The position numbers and the translations under genes are program-made. From Tetmemena sp. SeJ-2015 (lineage: Eukaryota; Ciliophora; Spirotrichea; Sporadotrichida; Oxytrichidae), in the NCBI GenBank assembly GCA_027382625.1, contig JAJKFJ010025144.1, positions 1 to 10,165 of the forward strand: a stretch of DNA of 10,165 nucleotides, read 5' to 3'. Position 1 is the stretch's first letter, and each line of letters starts with the position of its first letter. The notes beneath the pieces are model-generated. The model worked only from the letters and a program-made list of their open reading frames with translations. It did no database searches and was not told the DNA's origin. This document shows, piece after piece, positions 1 through 8,301 of this stretch.

Positions 1-1
1 T

Positions 2-46
2 TATCAAATAGGAGACGAATATTCCCAGCAGCAAAGTCACGATTGA
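2..46 (+). CDS. Possible C-terminal end of an upstream gene (partial)
   Basis: The frame starting at base 2 is open from the window edge and ends at TGA 44-46, giving 14 residues ending GDEYSQQQSHD. The polar, Gln-rich composition resembles the other proteins here, and ending in TGA fits the stop used by the neighbouring genes. So short a stretch could be open by chance and no family can be assigned. If real, it is transcribed in the same direction as the next gene, with about 160 bp between them. Confidence 0.25.
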   Translation, partial: YQIGDEYSQQQSHD

Positions 47-205
47 CATTTTGATTTGCAAGTGTCTATTTTTAACTTAAATTTTATTGCTCTACAAATA
101 TTAAGAAACTCTTATTTTCTAGTGAAGGCAATTTTCATAAAGTTGCTTATCAACAACAATAGCATCATCATAAATATCAGCAAGCACTATGATAAACCAC
201 AGAAG
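47..205. other. AT-rich intergenic / 5' flanking stretch
   Basis: Short AT-rich gap upstream of the first plus-strand gene. The frame of that gene stays open upstream of ATG 206 (back to about base 56), but this part translates to Ile/Asn/Leu-rich sequence with no ATG, so I read it as leader or promoter DNA. No recognisable promoter element is visible. Confidence 0.4.
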
Positions 206-2917
206 ATGAAAGAGAGCAGTCGACTGATGGATACTCAAGAGAGACAGAGTAAATATGAGGAGTTCACTAAGCCTAATCCACAGTCAAGGAATCTTTTTAA
301 GTAAGAAATCGATTTATAATTGAGAATTTATTTATCTTGTTGGGAAATCTAGAACGGAGAGAATATAGTAAACTTAAATTGGCAAGAGAAAGATGCAGGA
401 TGGACTTTAGTTGCAAGTAAAGGAGTCAAGAATTTAGCAAGCCTTTTCTCAGACACCCTCTAATCAGAATATCTCAAGCCATATCTAAGCGTTCGCTTTT
501 CATTTTTATAGTTTCGTTTAAAGCGTTAATTGCGGAGGGTGACCTCTCGACGCACCTTATGAAATTGAACTATGTGAATTTCAAGCAGACGCCCAAAGCA
601 ATTCCCTCAAGCTAGCTTTTATTTAATGTGCTCTATCTTCTCATAATTATTTTTTTCTTAGCTTATAAATGAGGATTCAGATAAGGTCAGTGATTTCTCA
701 GTAAAACAAAGTAAGCCCTCCTCCTCAAGCCAAAAATTACAAAGTGCTAAGCCAAAAATTGCTTCGGCATCATCTGTAAAGAACAAAGCTGCATCATAGA
801 TTTTGTCAAAATCAAGTGAAAGGTAAAAACGACTGCCCTTGAAAATAATTCCAATTTAAATTAACTACTCTTTCCTACTTATATAAAATGATGGAGGAGA
901 TAAGGAGAAGCAACGAAAGCCCCAGAGCTCGAAAGGAAAGACTTGAGAGGAGGTAGAAAAATAACTTCCTAAGACTCTAGAAGCTGATTCTTGGAGATGA
1001 GATGGATGAATATGTGAATAGCATAGATGAAGATAGAGTTAATTATAAGAGCTAGACTATTCAAAGAGATAACCTATGGCAAAGGAGAGAGGGAACTCCA
1101 ATTTTCGAAGACATTAAAATTTTCAATGATAGGAATGAAGAAAGTGGAGAAAGAGGAGAAAAGAGCCACCAAAAACAGAATGTACAAAGAACTTAGAACA
1201 AAGATCGCTCTTCGTTGAGCAGCTTGAAATCAAGAATGAAGTTCAGGAAAGAGGAGGATGAGATTTATCTTGGAGATGTGGAGAAAATGAGATCTTCAAA
1301 AGTCCTTAATTAAATAAAAGTTCATTATATATTGAGATCTTACCTCACTATTCAAAATGACGATAAAGAGGAAGAAAAAGGACTTCAGGCCCATAAAAAT
1401 ACTAGCATGAAGCATTCGCCAAGCAGGACTCGACTTCCAAGTATTCAGCAAAGAATGAGCGAGGAGGAAAATTTTACAAAGGACTTCAATCACTAGAGTA
1501 GGAGTAGTAATAGAGCCGATCAAGAAGTAAGAAAGTAGAGATTTGAGATCAAGTAAGACCTCAGATCAAGAAACTATTTTTCAAGAGATAACAATGATGA
1601 AGATATAGCTTCTTCAGATTTTAAAGTCTAACGAAGACTTGGCTAAAACTTCACAGATGTGCGCAATTATAATGGTTACAAAGCCAATTTTGGAAATTTG
1701 ACTGAGGTGACTATGTCCTTCCCTCAGCTTTAGAGGAGCTTTGATGCGGGTGAGGTGATTTAAGAAGTAGACGAGGAGGATAATAAGAATTCTAATAGCT
1801 CTACACAGCTGCGCTTTCACCCTTTAAACCTGCGGAGTTAAAATGCCTTCAACAGAACTTATGATGAAGTTATAAATGATCAAGAGGAAGAGTCTAGAAG
1901 ACTTACAAAGAATTAAGCCTAGTAGAATGTAGACAAATAAATGCTCAGAAAGTCAAGAGAAGCTTTAAGGAAAAACTAAAAGCGAATTGATAATGGGCAA
2001 AACTAAAGTCTAGAGGAAGCGGAAAGCCTAAAGTAATCCTTAGATAGTGGCCTGCTAGAGGATAAATTCACCTCAGTGGGTAAACTGAAAGAGATTCATC
2101 AAACTTACGCAGCTTTTGACCCTGCTGGAAGGAGAAGGTTCAAACTTAATCCGCTTTAAACTCAGCCACCTTCAAAATTCTTCAAAGGACTCAAAAATAT
2201 ATACCAGCATAGCAATAGAGACCAAAGTATATCTACTCGCTCCCCAAATAATATCAAACTTAATTCAGCATAAAAATAATATGTTTTTAAAGAAGATTTA
2301 ACTTAACTAGAGCAGTCAAGACTCACTTGAGGTAATAGAAGGAAGGAGCCCCAAAAATATAGCCCTTCAAATTTCTAAATCTAAGAAGCTGGAGAATTTA
2401 ATTTATAGACCCTAAATAGTTAGCAAAGTTATGAAAATTAAGATCAATCGAAGGCATTGAGAATGTTTGCAAGCTTATATGAAGTTGGTATGAAAGAAAA
2501 TTTTATCTTAATTTTCTCCATTGTTGGAATAATTTGATCTTTAAAGGTAAATAAAACATGCTTATATTTTTCAAAAGCTCTTTTAGCTTTGGTTTATATT
2601 CCTCACTAGCATAAAAAAATAAGCTTTCTTAATATAGAATGAGTATTTTCTTAGCATGTATAGTCCATTTTATTATTCTGATTAGACTTTCTCTGGCTGC
2701 TGCTTGTTATTTGCGAATGTACAAGCCTGAATTAGATCCATCTCTAGATCCCTCTCTCTAAGGCCTTTGTACCTGAGAGCTGCTTGCATAAGATTTACAT
2801 TCCGAGAGGATAAGAGTTTCAGGCTTCTGTTTCGCTGCTGAAAATGCCCTAAGCTAGAATGGATTGAGGATGAATCCTTAGGCTCTTATTCTTTAATACA
2901 ATATTTTAACACTTTGA
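206..2917 (+). CDS. Unrecognised multi-exon gene: charged Gln/Ser-rich protein with a C-terminal hydrophobic segment
   Basis: I do not recognise this family. Using TAA/TAG as Gln, the best model is exons 206-490, 538-627, 662-822, 905-2314, 2339-2522, 2547-2591, 2624-2768 and 2793-2917, about 814 residues, with matching phases at every junction. ATG 206 is the first in-frame ATG. The N-terminus contains a compact-looking stretch (WQEKDAGWTLVASKGVKNLA, about residues 62-81). Residues 125-180 are Ser/Lys-rich. The long exon 905-2314 is hydrophilic, rich in Arg/Lys/Glu/Gln/Ser/Asn and probably disordered. The end (about residues 731-754, IFLACIVHFIILIRLSLAAA) looks like a membrane helix. The core exon is secure, being about 1.4 kb without TGA. 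The last four exons are weaker, because TGA at 2328, in frame with the core exon, must lie in an intron. If it does not, the protein ends there, or at TGA 2458 through a 28-nt intron at 2283-2310. An in-frame GT-AG stretch at 301-324 may also be spliced out. Confidence 0.55.
491..537 (+). other. Intron (47 nt) in first gene
   Basis: GTTCGC donor and GGAG acceptor. The upstream exon is in frame 2 (ending KPYLS), and the downstream exon in frame 1 (starting GDLSTHLMKL) has a TGA-free run that joins correctly, through intron 628-661, to the Ser/Lys-rich exon. A competing frame-0 reading of 543-625 (LDAPYEIELCEF) also looks protein-like, but no GT-AG pair that retains it joins both neighbours in phase. 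Confidence 0.45.
823..904 (+). other. Intron (82 nt) in first gene
   Basis: Begins GTAAAA after an exon ending SKSSER and ends ATAAG before RSNESPRARK. It shifts from frame 2 to frame 0 and is AT-rich with a pyrimidine-rich middle. Two ATGs at 888 and 891 lie inside it in the frame of the following exon, so a separate gene starting at 888 is an alternative. Confidence 0.55.
2315..2338 (+). other. Putative 24-nt intron removing an in-frame TGA (2328)
   Basis: GT at 2315 and AG at 2338, phase 2, length a multiple of three. Without splicing the long exon stops at TGA 2328-2330. With splicing the frame continues for 61 codons of typical composition (RKEPQKYSPSNFQ through SLYEVGMKENFILIFSI). Further putative introns at 2523-2546 and 2769-2792 have the same length and also contain an in-frame TGA. 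Confidence 0.45.
2523..2546 (+). other. Putative 24-nt intron removing an in-frame TGA (2535)
   Basis: GTTGGA donor, AAAG acceptor, phase 0, with an in-frame TGA in the middle. The downstream exon (2547-2591) is short. A longer intron, 2523-2623 (101 nt), joining directly to the membrane-helix exon is an equally phase-consistent alternative. Confidence 0.35.
2769..2792 (+). other. Putative 24-nt intron removing an in-frame TGA (2777)
   Basis: GTACCT donor, ATAAG acceptor, phase 1. It joins DPSLDPSLQGL to LHSERIRVSGFCFAAENAL in one frame, and the reading frame is otherwise open from 2558 to the TGA at 2915. The protein-like sequence on both sides supports either splicing or, less likely, readthrough of this TGA. 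Confidence 0.45.
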
Positions 2918-3001
2918 AATTAGCTTATAATTAATTACACACAATACTGAGCGAGACTAGAATAAGAAAGAGCATTCATTTAGTTTTAAAAATCGGCAAA
3001 T
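2918..3001. other. Convergent 84-bp intergenic spacer
   Basis: Lies between the last TGA of the plus-strand gene (2915-2917) and the TGA of the minus-strand CNB gene (complement 3002-3004). It must carry both 3' UTRs and polyadenylation signals, so the transcripts may overlap. It is AT-rich, and no classical AATAAA is obvious on either strand. Confidence 0.5.
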
Positions 3002-6000
3002 TCATTATAAAATTTTAATATCTATTAAAGTTTTTGACAGATCTTGCCCTTCCCTTCTTAGGAAACTCAAAAGTGAATTGCTAGAATTAATTTTTCAGTA
3101 TTAAATATAGACAAACATAAATAGTGCTAGATAGATGCAGCTTACATTTTGAGATGCGAGTTGTAGTTTAGTTTCATCTAATCCTGCTACCTTGATCCGA
3201 AATGCTCGTATATGTGGTTATTCTAAGCATGCTGAGAAGCAGGAGGCACAGCTATAACTGACCCTGAGAATCCGCTCATGTTAGTAGAGTCAGTTACATA
3301 TTTAGAATTTTAAAAATAGAGGGTGATTGCCTTTAAGTAAAGTTTGAATTTTTCTATCTCGTCTTTAGTGTTACTTTAATCTACTGAGGGGTATTTATTG
3401 AACTCACAACTTTAGAATAAATTTACAGAAAATAAATTAGTGAATACTTGGCTTGCATCTGTAGAGACTTTTAGGAGTTTGCTACTCTCTTATATAGAAC
3501 CTCTCTTATTCATAGTAAAAGCTTGCTGCTACTTCTTATGAATAGTTGAGTCTACTGAGCTAATACTATGAGGAATAATAGGAAAAAAAATGTCAAAAAT
3601 ATTTAATGAGGGAGCTAGATTTCCAAAAGCTTGGGTTTCAGTTTCTCATAAGTAGGCTGTTGAATATCAGCACGCTTTACTTTATTTTCTTCTTGCTCTA
3701 TAAACAATTTATATATTGGAAAATCCGAATCTTACTTTGTTTTCGATAGTTGGTTTGAAACTGTTCTAGCATCTCTTTTTGCCTTGGAGAATAGTTTTCA
3801 CTCTCTGGATCTTTATTACTTGGAGCATCTATGGACGGCTTGGCACTGCTGAATATAATGTGCTTGGGTTGACCTGGCGTTGTGGTAAAATAACTTTTCT
3901 CTCCTTCCCCAAATATATTAGCATTTAAATAACCATATAATTATTTAAATAGCTGATTATTTCTGCTTGCATGGTTTACACCTTGTGAAGGTTATTTAAT
4001 CTGCTGTTACAAGTTTAGCTTCTACATGAATGATATTTTCTTCTTTGAGCTTTTCGCATTGACAGAGGAAGGATTGCAAAAGCTGAATTCAACCTGCCCT
4101 GGGGACTATTAGAGAGATATCTAGCTCTGATTTATATACTCTTAGGATTCCTAAATACCAGTTTTTATAGAGGGCAGAACTTAATCTCCCAGCTTCTAGT
4201 GAGGTGTAATGCCACTTTCATTTTAACTTTCATTTTAGCCAAGCATTTGAAAATGTTGGTTCTAAGGTGTATTAAAGTTGTTCATGATCACTTCCTCGTG
4301 CTTTATTCGATTTGAATTGAGAATTGATTTGCTAGAATGATTTTGAAGTTTCTTGATGAGTCCATCAAGGAGTAGATTAGCCTTTCTTGGCCCTCTGAAA
4401 GAGATGCTCTCTTGCTTCTAGGTGTCTTCTATTTCCTTCATCTCTAGTTCCCTCATCTTTTAGTATCTGTCTTTGATCCCCTCTAACTTCAAACGCCGCT
4501 CTATGTCCTCATAATTTTACAAATCGCTATCTATCTTCTCACTCGTCTCGTTAGCTGCCTGTGTGATTACCTTCTAAGCCTGGTTTGCAACCATAGGACT
4601 ATAGTTCTTAAGATTTCTTTTCAGATAACTCACAAGGTCCTTCTTTTCTCTATCAATGCAAAAAAAAAAGATGCTTAAGAGTAAAAATAAAAATATATCC
4701 TGTCTTAGCTCCTCACATTAAATATATAGATTGTAGCTACATTTCTACTAGACCTTTTGCTGTATAGACTTTGTAGCTTATTCAAGATTTGTCAACCTAC
4801 TTTCTCATAAAAGTAATAAATGAAGTTTGTAATCCAAATATTTCTGAGTCGTGTCGAGAGGTAGTTTTGAAGGTAAACTTTTTGAGAAGAATCGTCTCAT
4901 TCTCTTTTCCCTTGGCACTTAATGAAGTCTTTGGGGGCTGGTATTCTCTTTCCTCAGGCAAAGTTAAGACTGATTTAGATAAGCTACCTCTGGAGGTTAG
5001 AGGCTGTAAGCTCCCTCTCTGCTTCAAATTTTGAAGGGCCTCATTTGCAAGCTTAATTATTCGTATTTATAGATAATGAAACCCAAATTATAAAGCTGTA
5101 AACTCTATCTAGTAATGTTTACTCCCTCAAACTTCTAAGAGGATCTATTTTTAACAAGTTAAGGTGGTGCAAAAAGAAAATCAGCTGAATATATAATTAA
5201 GATGCAAGCGATTCTATAGTATTTTGAAGACTCTTTCTAGCTGATTTCTGATTTCTCTCTAACTAAAGAGGAAATTCCACTTTCTCAATGGGAGCACTCA
5301 GCTTTTCCTTATGTTCAATCTTTATAAATAAAACTCTCTACTTCATTAAGCATCTACTTCTTCCTGATTTGATAGATCTGATCCAGATTCAAAGATAGCT
5401 GTAGCATGCTGTAATTATACTCAGTCATGCCTCCCTTGCTCAGCAAATACTTGACCTTCATTTGATCGCTTTCAAATTTGGGCTCTGCTGCTCCTCCCTT
5501 TCTATGCACACTGTAAATCTGATTTCTGCCCATAGGTATGTTTGCGATATTCTAAGGTGTCTAGGTATCCGGCTGTTGATCCTCTACTATTACATCATTT
5601 GTGTGGATTTTTGCCTTGCTTTTTTCTCTGAGCTTCAAGCTTCTGGAGCTAATCTCCCCTCTTTCGATTTTAAGTTTACCCCCCACAGATGTGCTTCTCG
5701 CCTCGAAGAGACTTTAAAGTTCATCCAAACTCTTCTTCACATGCTAATTCCTTTTGGACTCTAGCTTCTCTTGCTAAATCTTGCATTTGTAGTCAAAGAT
5801 ATCTGTGTTTCGTTACTAAATAAACACTCTCTTCTGTAAGTGCTCCTCCTTTAAAGTCTTAAAGATGTTTGGATATGGCACTAGAATTCTGCTTCGGAAG
5901 TTTTTCTTGGAGAAGAAGACCAAAAAAGCTCGCTCTGAATTAACTTAGAGAGAGAATTGGCGTGTTGGCAAACCTTGGAGAACTTCTTCAAGACCTAAAA

Positions 6001-8221
6001 TTTCGTATCCTTAGATTAAATAAGTGTAAGAACATTTTATATAAGATGATGCTTATCACTGATGAAGTCTAAGTTATAAGCTTTTATTGACTGTGAAACC
6101 TGGGAAGCTTGCCTTTTAAATTCTTAAGTTCAGGTCTTTCCTACTGGTGATTAAAGTTTTCTTATTGAAGTTTGAGAAACTCGCCTGTAACTATCAAATA
6201 GACTCCATCAACTGGATCTCCCTCTTTGTAGATAAATTACTTTCTGGTATAGTTCTTCTCCTTTACATAGTATTGTCTTAATCTCAGGCATTTCAAAATT
6301 TTCAAGTTTAAAAATTTAAACCTTACAATAATAGAGCGAGAAGAGTCTTCTCTGGGAAATCTTTCTAAAAATCTCATAATTTTGAAGAATCTAGATCGCC
6401 TCATCCATCTTTTGCTTAAAAGTGTCTCCTATATATTTCTGATAGTCGTTCTTATGCAAGACTCCTAAGGCGAGAACTTTATCTTTAGAGAAGACTGAGG
6501 CGTTACGAGGCTTTTCAGTTACAAGAGCTAGCTCTCCAAAGCTCTTTCCTTCCTCAAGTACAGCTACCTCAGTTAGTATTTGCAACTGTATAGTGAACGA
6601 TGTCACCTTGGTAGTTTCCTTTTGAATCCTGATCTACTTCTGAAACTCTTAGAAGAAACTTTCCTTCTACTACAAAGTCCTCTTAACAACGAATTGATTA
6701 TCCTCATCCAGAATTATGATGTTTTCATCACTTGACTAGTTCAAAGACTCCTTTTCTTTGTGCTCTTACTCTCGCACCTTCTTATCTTCTCTTTGCAATC
6801 TCAAATGTTCGAGGAAAGTATGTAACTGCTCTAGAGACTAGAAGTCAGTGAGCTTCTATTTTAGTTCACTCATTTGAGCTTAGACTTGCTTTCTCGAAGA
6901 TAACTGCTGTGAACTCTCGTCGAAGAGCATTTCTAGGAATTTCTTCACCATTCGACTGTGGTTGTCAATATAAATGAAAATGAGTATCAGTCCTTGGCTC
7001 TGATAATGTTAGCCTTTTGCTAAAAGGAAGTACTATTCATTAAAAATTAATGCTTGAGGACAAACTTCAAGATATCTAGGTAATTCTTGCACTATACTTT
7101 GACTTCTGTGGGAACTTTAACTCCTGCACGGCCCATCAAAACTATGTAAAACTTCTCTCCTCTTTCTCCATAGTTACAGACTGGCTGATTTCTCTTGAAG
7201 AATTCCAAGTGAACGCATCGCAGTATCTTCATGAAGTTTTATTCTCCTTTTTCATGCAAGAGAGTTTTGAAGAAGGATATCCTCTCAACGAAAAGTTACT
7301 GAAGCCGCTACAAGTCCTCATTTGTTCTCAAATGATGGTCCTTCTTTAGAAGTCTAAATATCTCCTTATTTAATAAAGAAGAAGTAGAAGAAAACTATAT
7401 TGAGGGTAGGTCGATTGGTTTTCATAACTTTTTGTCTGAAAATGAATGTATCTCTTCTTTTGGCTTCTTGTGAATTAAGCTGTCTTCTATTTAGCAGATC
7501 CTCTTCTTCGCTCTCACTTGACGATTTCAAAAAGCGTTTCTCATCAAATGAATCATCAAGCAGTTGAGTAGTTTTCCATTGTAATGCTTCAGCTGCTCTA
7601 GTCTTTTACTTCTTCAAGACTTTCCTGCCCTCTGACTAATCGCTTGAGCTTATCTCTTCACTCTGACTCAACAAATCAAGTGGATCATCATTATCATCTT
7701 CAACGTGGCTCTTTTAATTTTTCCTCTTTAAGTTCTCAGTATTCTCTTCTTGGAAAAAATCCTCATCCCCCTCATCTATTTCTTCTTCAATAATTTCTTT
7801 CCTCTTCCTTTCCTTGGAATCAGAGCCGAAACCGAACTTTACTTGCTTAGTATTAATTAAAGGAGGTGTTTTCTATTTGGGATTGTAATGGCTTGGCCCA
7901 CTTGTCAAAGGCGAAGAGGAGTTAGATCGCTGTATCGAGGAGACTTACTTCAGATTTAGAGTAAAGTTGTCTTATTACAAAAAGATAAGCATATTTAAAA
8001 ATGGAATTAAAAATAAATAGTGATGATTACTTCTTATCTAACTTAAGTAGAGTCTGCACCTTGATTATATTCTCCATTAAGATAGTAGAAGGGCTACGGT
8101 TTCTAAACGTTGGGGAAAAAGATTTTGAGGTAGTTACGGGAGGTGGCAATAGCTCCTCTTCTTCCATTTCTCGCTATTTTTATGAGAGGTCTAAAACTAT
8201 CTTATCGTTTTGATGTTGCAT
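3002..8221 (-). CDS. Large protein with two cyclic-nucleotide-binding domains
   Basis: Model (complement, 5' to 3'): 8221-8031, 7970-7949, 7929-7396, 7364-7062, 7032-6322, 6260-6092, 6009-5342, 5319-5083, 5051-4797, 4768-4717, 4647-3736, 3697-3674, 3644-3146, 3080-3002; 1,551 residues with every phase matching. Start ATG 8219-8221 gives MQHQNDKIVLDLS; ATG 8165-8167 (MEEEELLPPP) is the alternative. Residues 110-215 are strongly acidic/Ser-rich. CNB-A begins near 270 (NYGERGEKFYIVLMGRAGV, 313-331), is interrupted by about 165 residues, then resumes with an intact phosphate-binding cassette FGELALVTEKPRNASV (515-530; Glu517, Arg526). CNB-B spans about 562-700 (YKEGDPVDGVYLIVTGEF), but its cassette region (LGLEEVLQGLPTRQFSL) lacks the GEL...PR signature. 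The remaining 850 residues are polar with no recognised domain. In this superfamily CNB domains bind cAMP or cGMP and relay a conformational change. No kinase, channel or phosphodiesterase domain is visible, so it is an orphan sensor or scaffold. Confidence 0.85.
3081..3145 (-). other. Last intron (65 nt) of CNB gene
   Basis: GTAAGC donor and TTCTAG acceptor with a T-rich body, phase 2. It links NYNSHLK to NSLLSFLRREGQDLSKTLID and the terminal TGA (complement 3002-3004). Without it the frame stops at TGA complement 3067-3069. Confidence 0.7.
3645..3673 (-). other. Intron (29 nt) in CNB gene
   Basis: GTGCTG donor and TATGAG acceptor, phase 1. It joins the tiny 24-nt exon 3697-3674 (QEENKVK) to the exon coding ETETQAFGNLAPSLNIF. 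The intron itself reads as plausible protein in one frame, but only splicing reaches the roughly 500-nt open exon that follows. Confidence 0.6.
4214..4237. repeat. Perfect 12-bp tandem duplication inside the CNB gene
   Basis: The 12-mer actttcatttta occurs twice head to tail. On the coding (minus) strand it gives the in-frame repeat QNESQNES in the low-complexity C-terminal half. It keeps frame and looks like simple replication slippage. Confidence 0.85.
4648..4716 (-). other. Probable in-frame 69-nt intron (or hydrophobic segment) in CNB gene
   Basis: GTGAGG donor, GATAGAG acceptor, phase 1, with a pyrimidine-rich body including a run of ten T on the coding strand. Its length is divisible by three and it contains no TGA, so if retained it would add a very hydrophobic stretch (IFLFLLLSIFFFCI) to an otherwise soluble, polar protein. 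I favour splicing because of the T-rich composition, but the sequence alone does not decide. Confidence 0.5.
5320..5341 (-). other. 22-nt frame-shifting intron in CNB gene
   Basis: GTAGAG donor and TAAAG acceptor, phase 0, with an AT-rich middle. It joins the exon ending IRKKQMLNE to IEHKEKLSAPIEKVEFPL. The length is not divisible by three and the unspliced frame hits TGA at complement 5315-5317, so excision is needed to keep the long reading frame. Confidence 0.65.
6010..6091 (-). other. 82-nt intron inside CNB-B
   Basis: GTCAAT donor and TCTAAG acceptor, phase 1. It separates the YKEGDP...GEF half of CNB-B from the YEILGLEEVL half. The unspliced frame ends at a TGA just after the acceptor. 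The donor is not a strong consensus, so its exact position is less certain than the acceptor. Confidence 0.6.
6261..6321 (-). other. 61-nt intron inside CNB-B
   Basis: GTTTAA donor and GTAAAG acceptor, phase 0. Splicing produces SLYYCKEKNYTRKQFIYKEG, which matches the usual spacing between the leading helix and first strand of a CNB domain. This makes it one of the best-supported junctions here. Confidence 0.75.
7930..7948 (-). other. 19-nt intron near the 5' end of CNB gene
   Basis: Perfect GTAAGT donor and ATACAG acceptor, phase 0, length not divisible by three. It joins QLYSKSE to RSNSSSPLTSGPSHYNP. An alternative is a 31-nt intron sharing the downstream frame (donor at 7979, acceptor before 7948). 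The neighbouring first intron (7971-8030, 60 nt, T-rich, GTAATC...TAATAAG) supports the 19-nt choice because the phases then agree throughout. Confidence 0.5.
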
Positions 8222-8301
8222 ATTTGCTTATAAATTACCTCCTTATTATTAAATCCACTCTCTAAGTGAGTTTTTGTTCTTGTAAATTAAATTAAAATTT
8301 A
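8222..8301. promoter_or_regulatory. 80-bp divergent intergenic region, likely shared promoter
   Basis: Separates the start codons of the minus-strand CNB gene (8221) and the plus-strand ELAPOR-like gene (8302). Both promoters and 5' UTRs must fit here unless they lie inside the neighbouring genes. The stretch is AT-rich. An AT-only inverted repeat (ATTAAA...TTTAAT, 8286-8303) sits immediately before and into the ATG of the plus-strand gene. No specific factor site is recognisable. Confidence 0.5.

Noticed and set aside
1296..1820. Two minus-strand open frames of 75 and 68 codons
   Set aside because: Antisense to the long plus-strand exon 905-2314, which is open for about 1.4 kb with Gln-coding TAA/TAG. 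Hydrophobic shadows are expected opposite charged coding sequence.
2283..2310. 28-nt intron leading to an ending at TGA 2458-2460 (frame with SLEVIEGRSPKNIALQ)
   Set aside because: Phase-consistent and protein-like, but the 24-nt intron at 2315-2338 gives a longer continuation typical of the gene. Kept as an alternative, not as the main model.
2328..2779. TGA as a tryptophan codon (karyorelict or Condylostoma-type code)
   Set aside because: It would read through three sites, but those all lie in one small region with 24-nt GT-AG boundaries, and no in-frame TGA occurs in the spliced exons of the two well-supported genes, where Trp is TGG.
4789..5034. Overlapping open frames on both strands
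   Set aside because: Only the minus-strand one joins the neighbouring CNB-gene exons in phase. The plus-strand frame is its shadow.
5462..5764. Plus-strand open frame of 100 codons (standard code)
   Set aside because: Antisense to the exon of the CNB gene coding the region after CNB-B; the minus strand is open far longer and continues the domain.
8001..8213. Plus-strand open frame of 70 codons starting MELKINSDD
   Set aside because: Lies opposite the 5' exon and first intron of the CNB gene. The minus strand reads MEEEELLPPPVTTSKSFSPT with matching splice phases. The plus-strand frame has no supporting motif.
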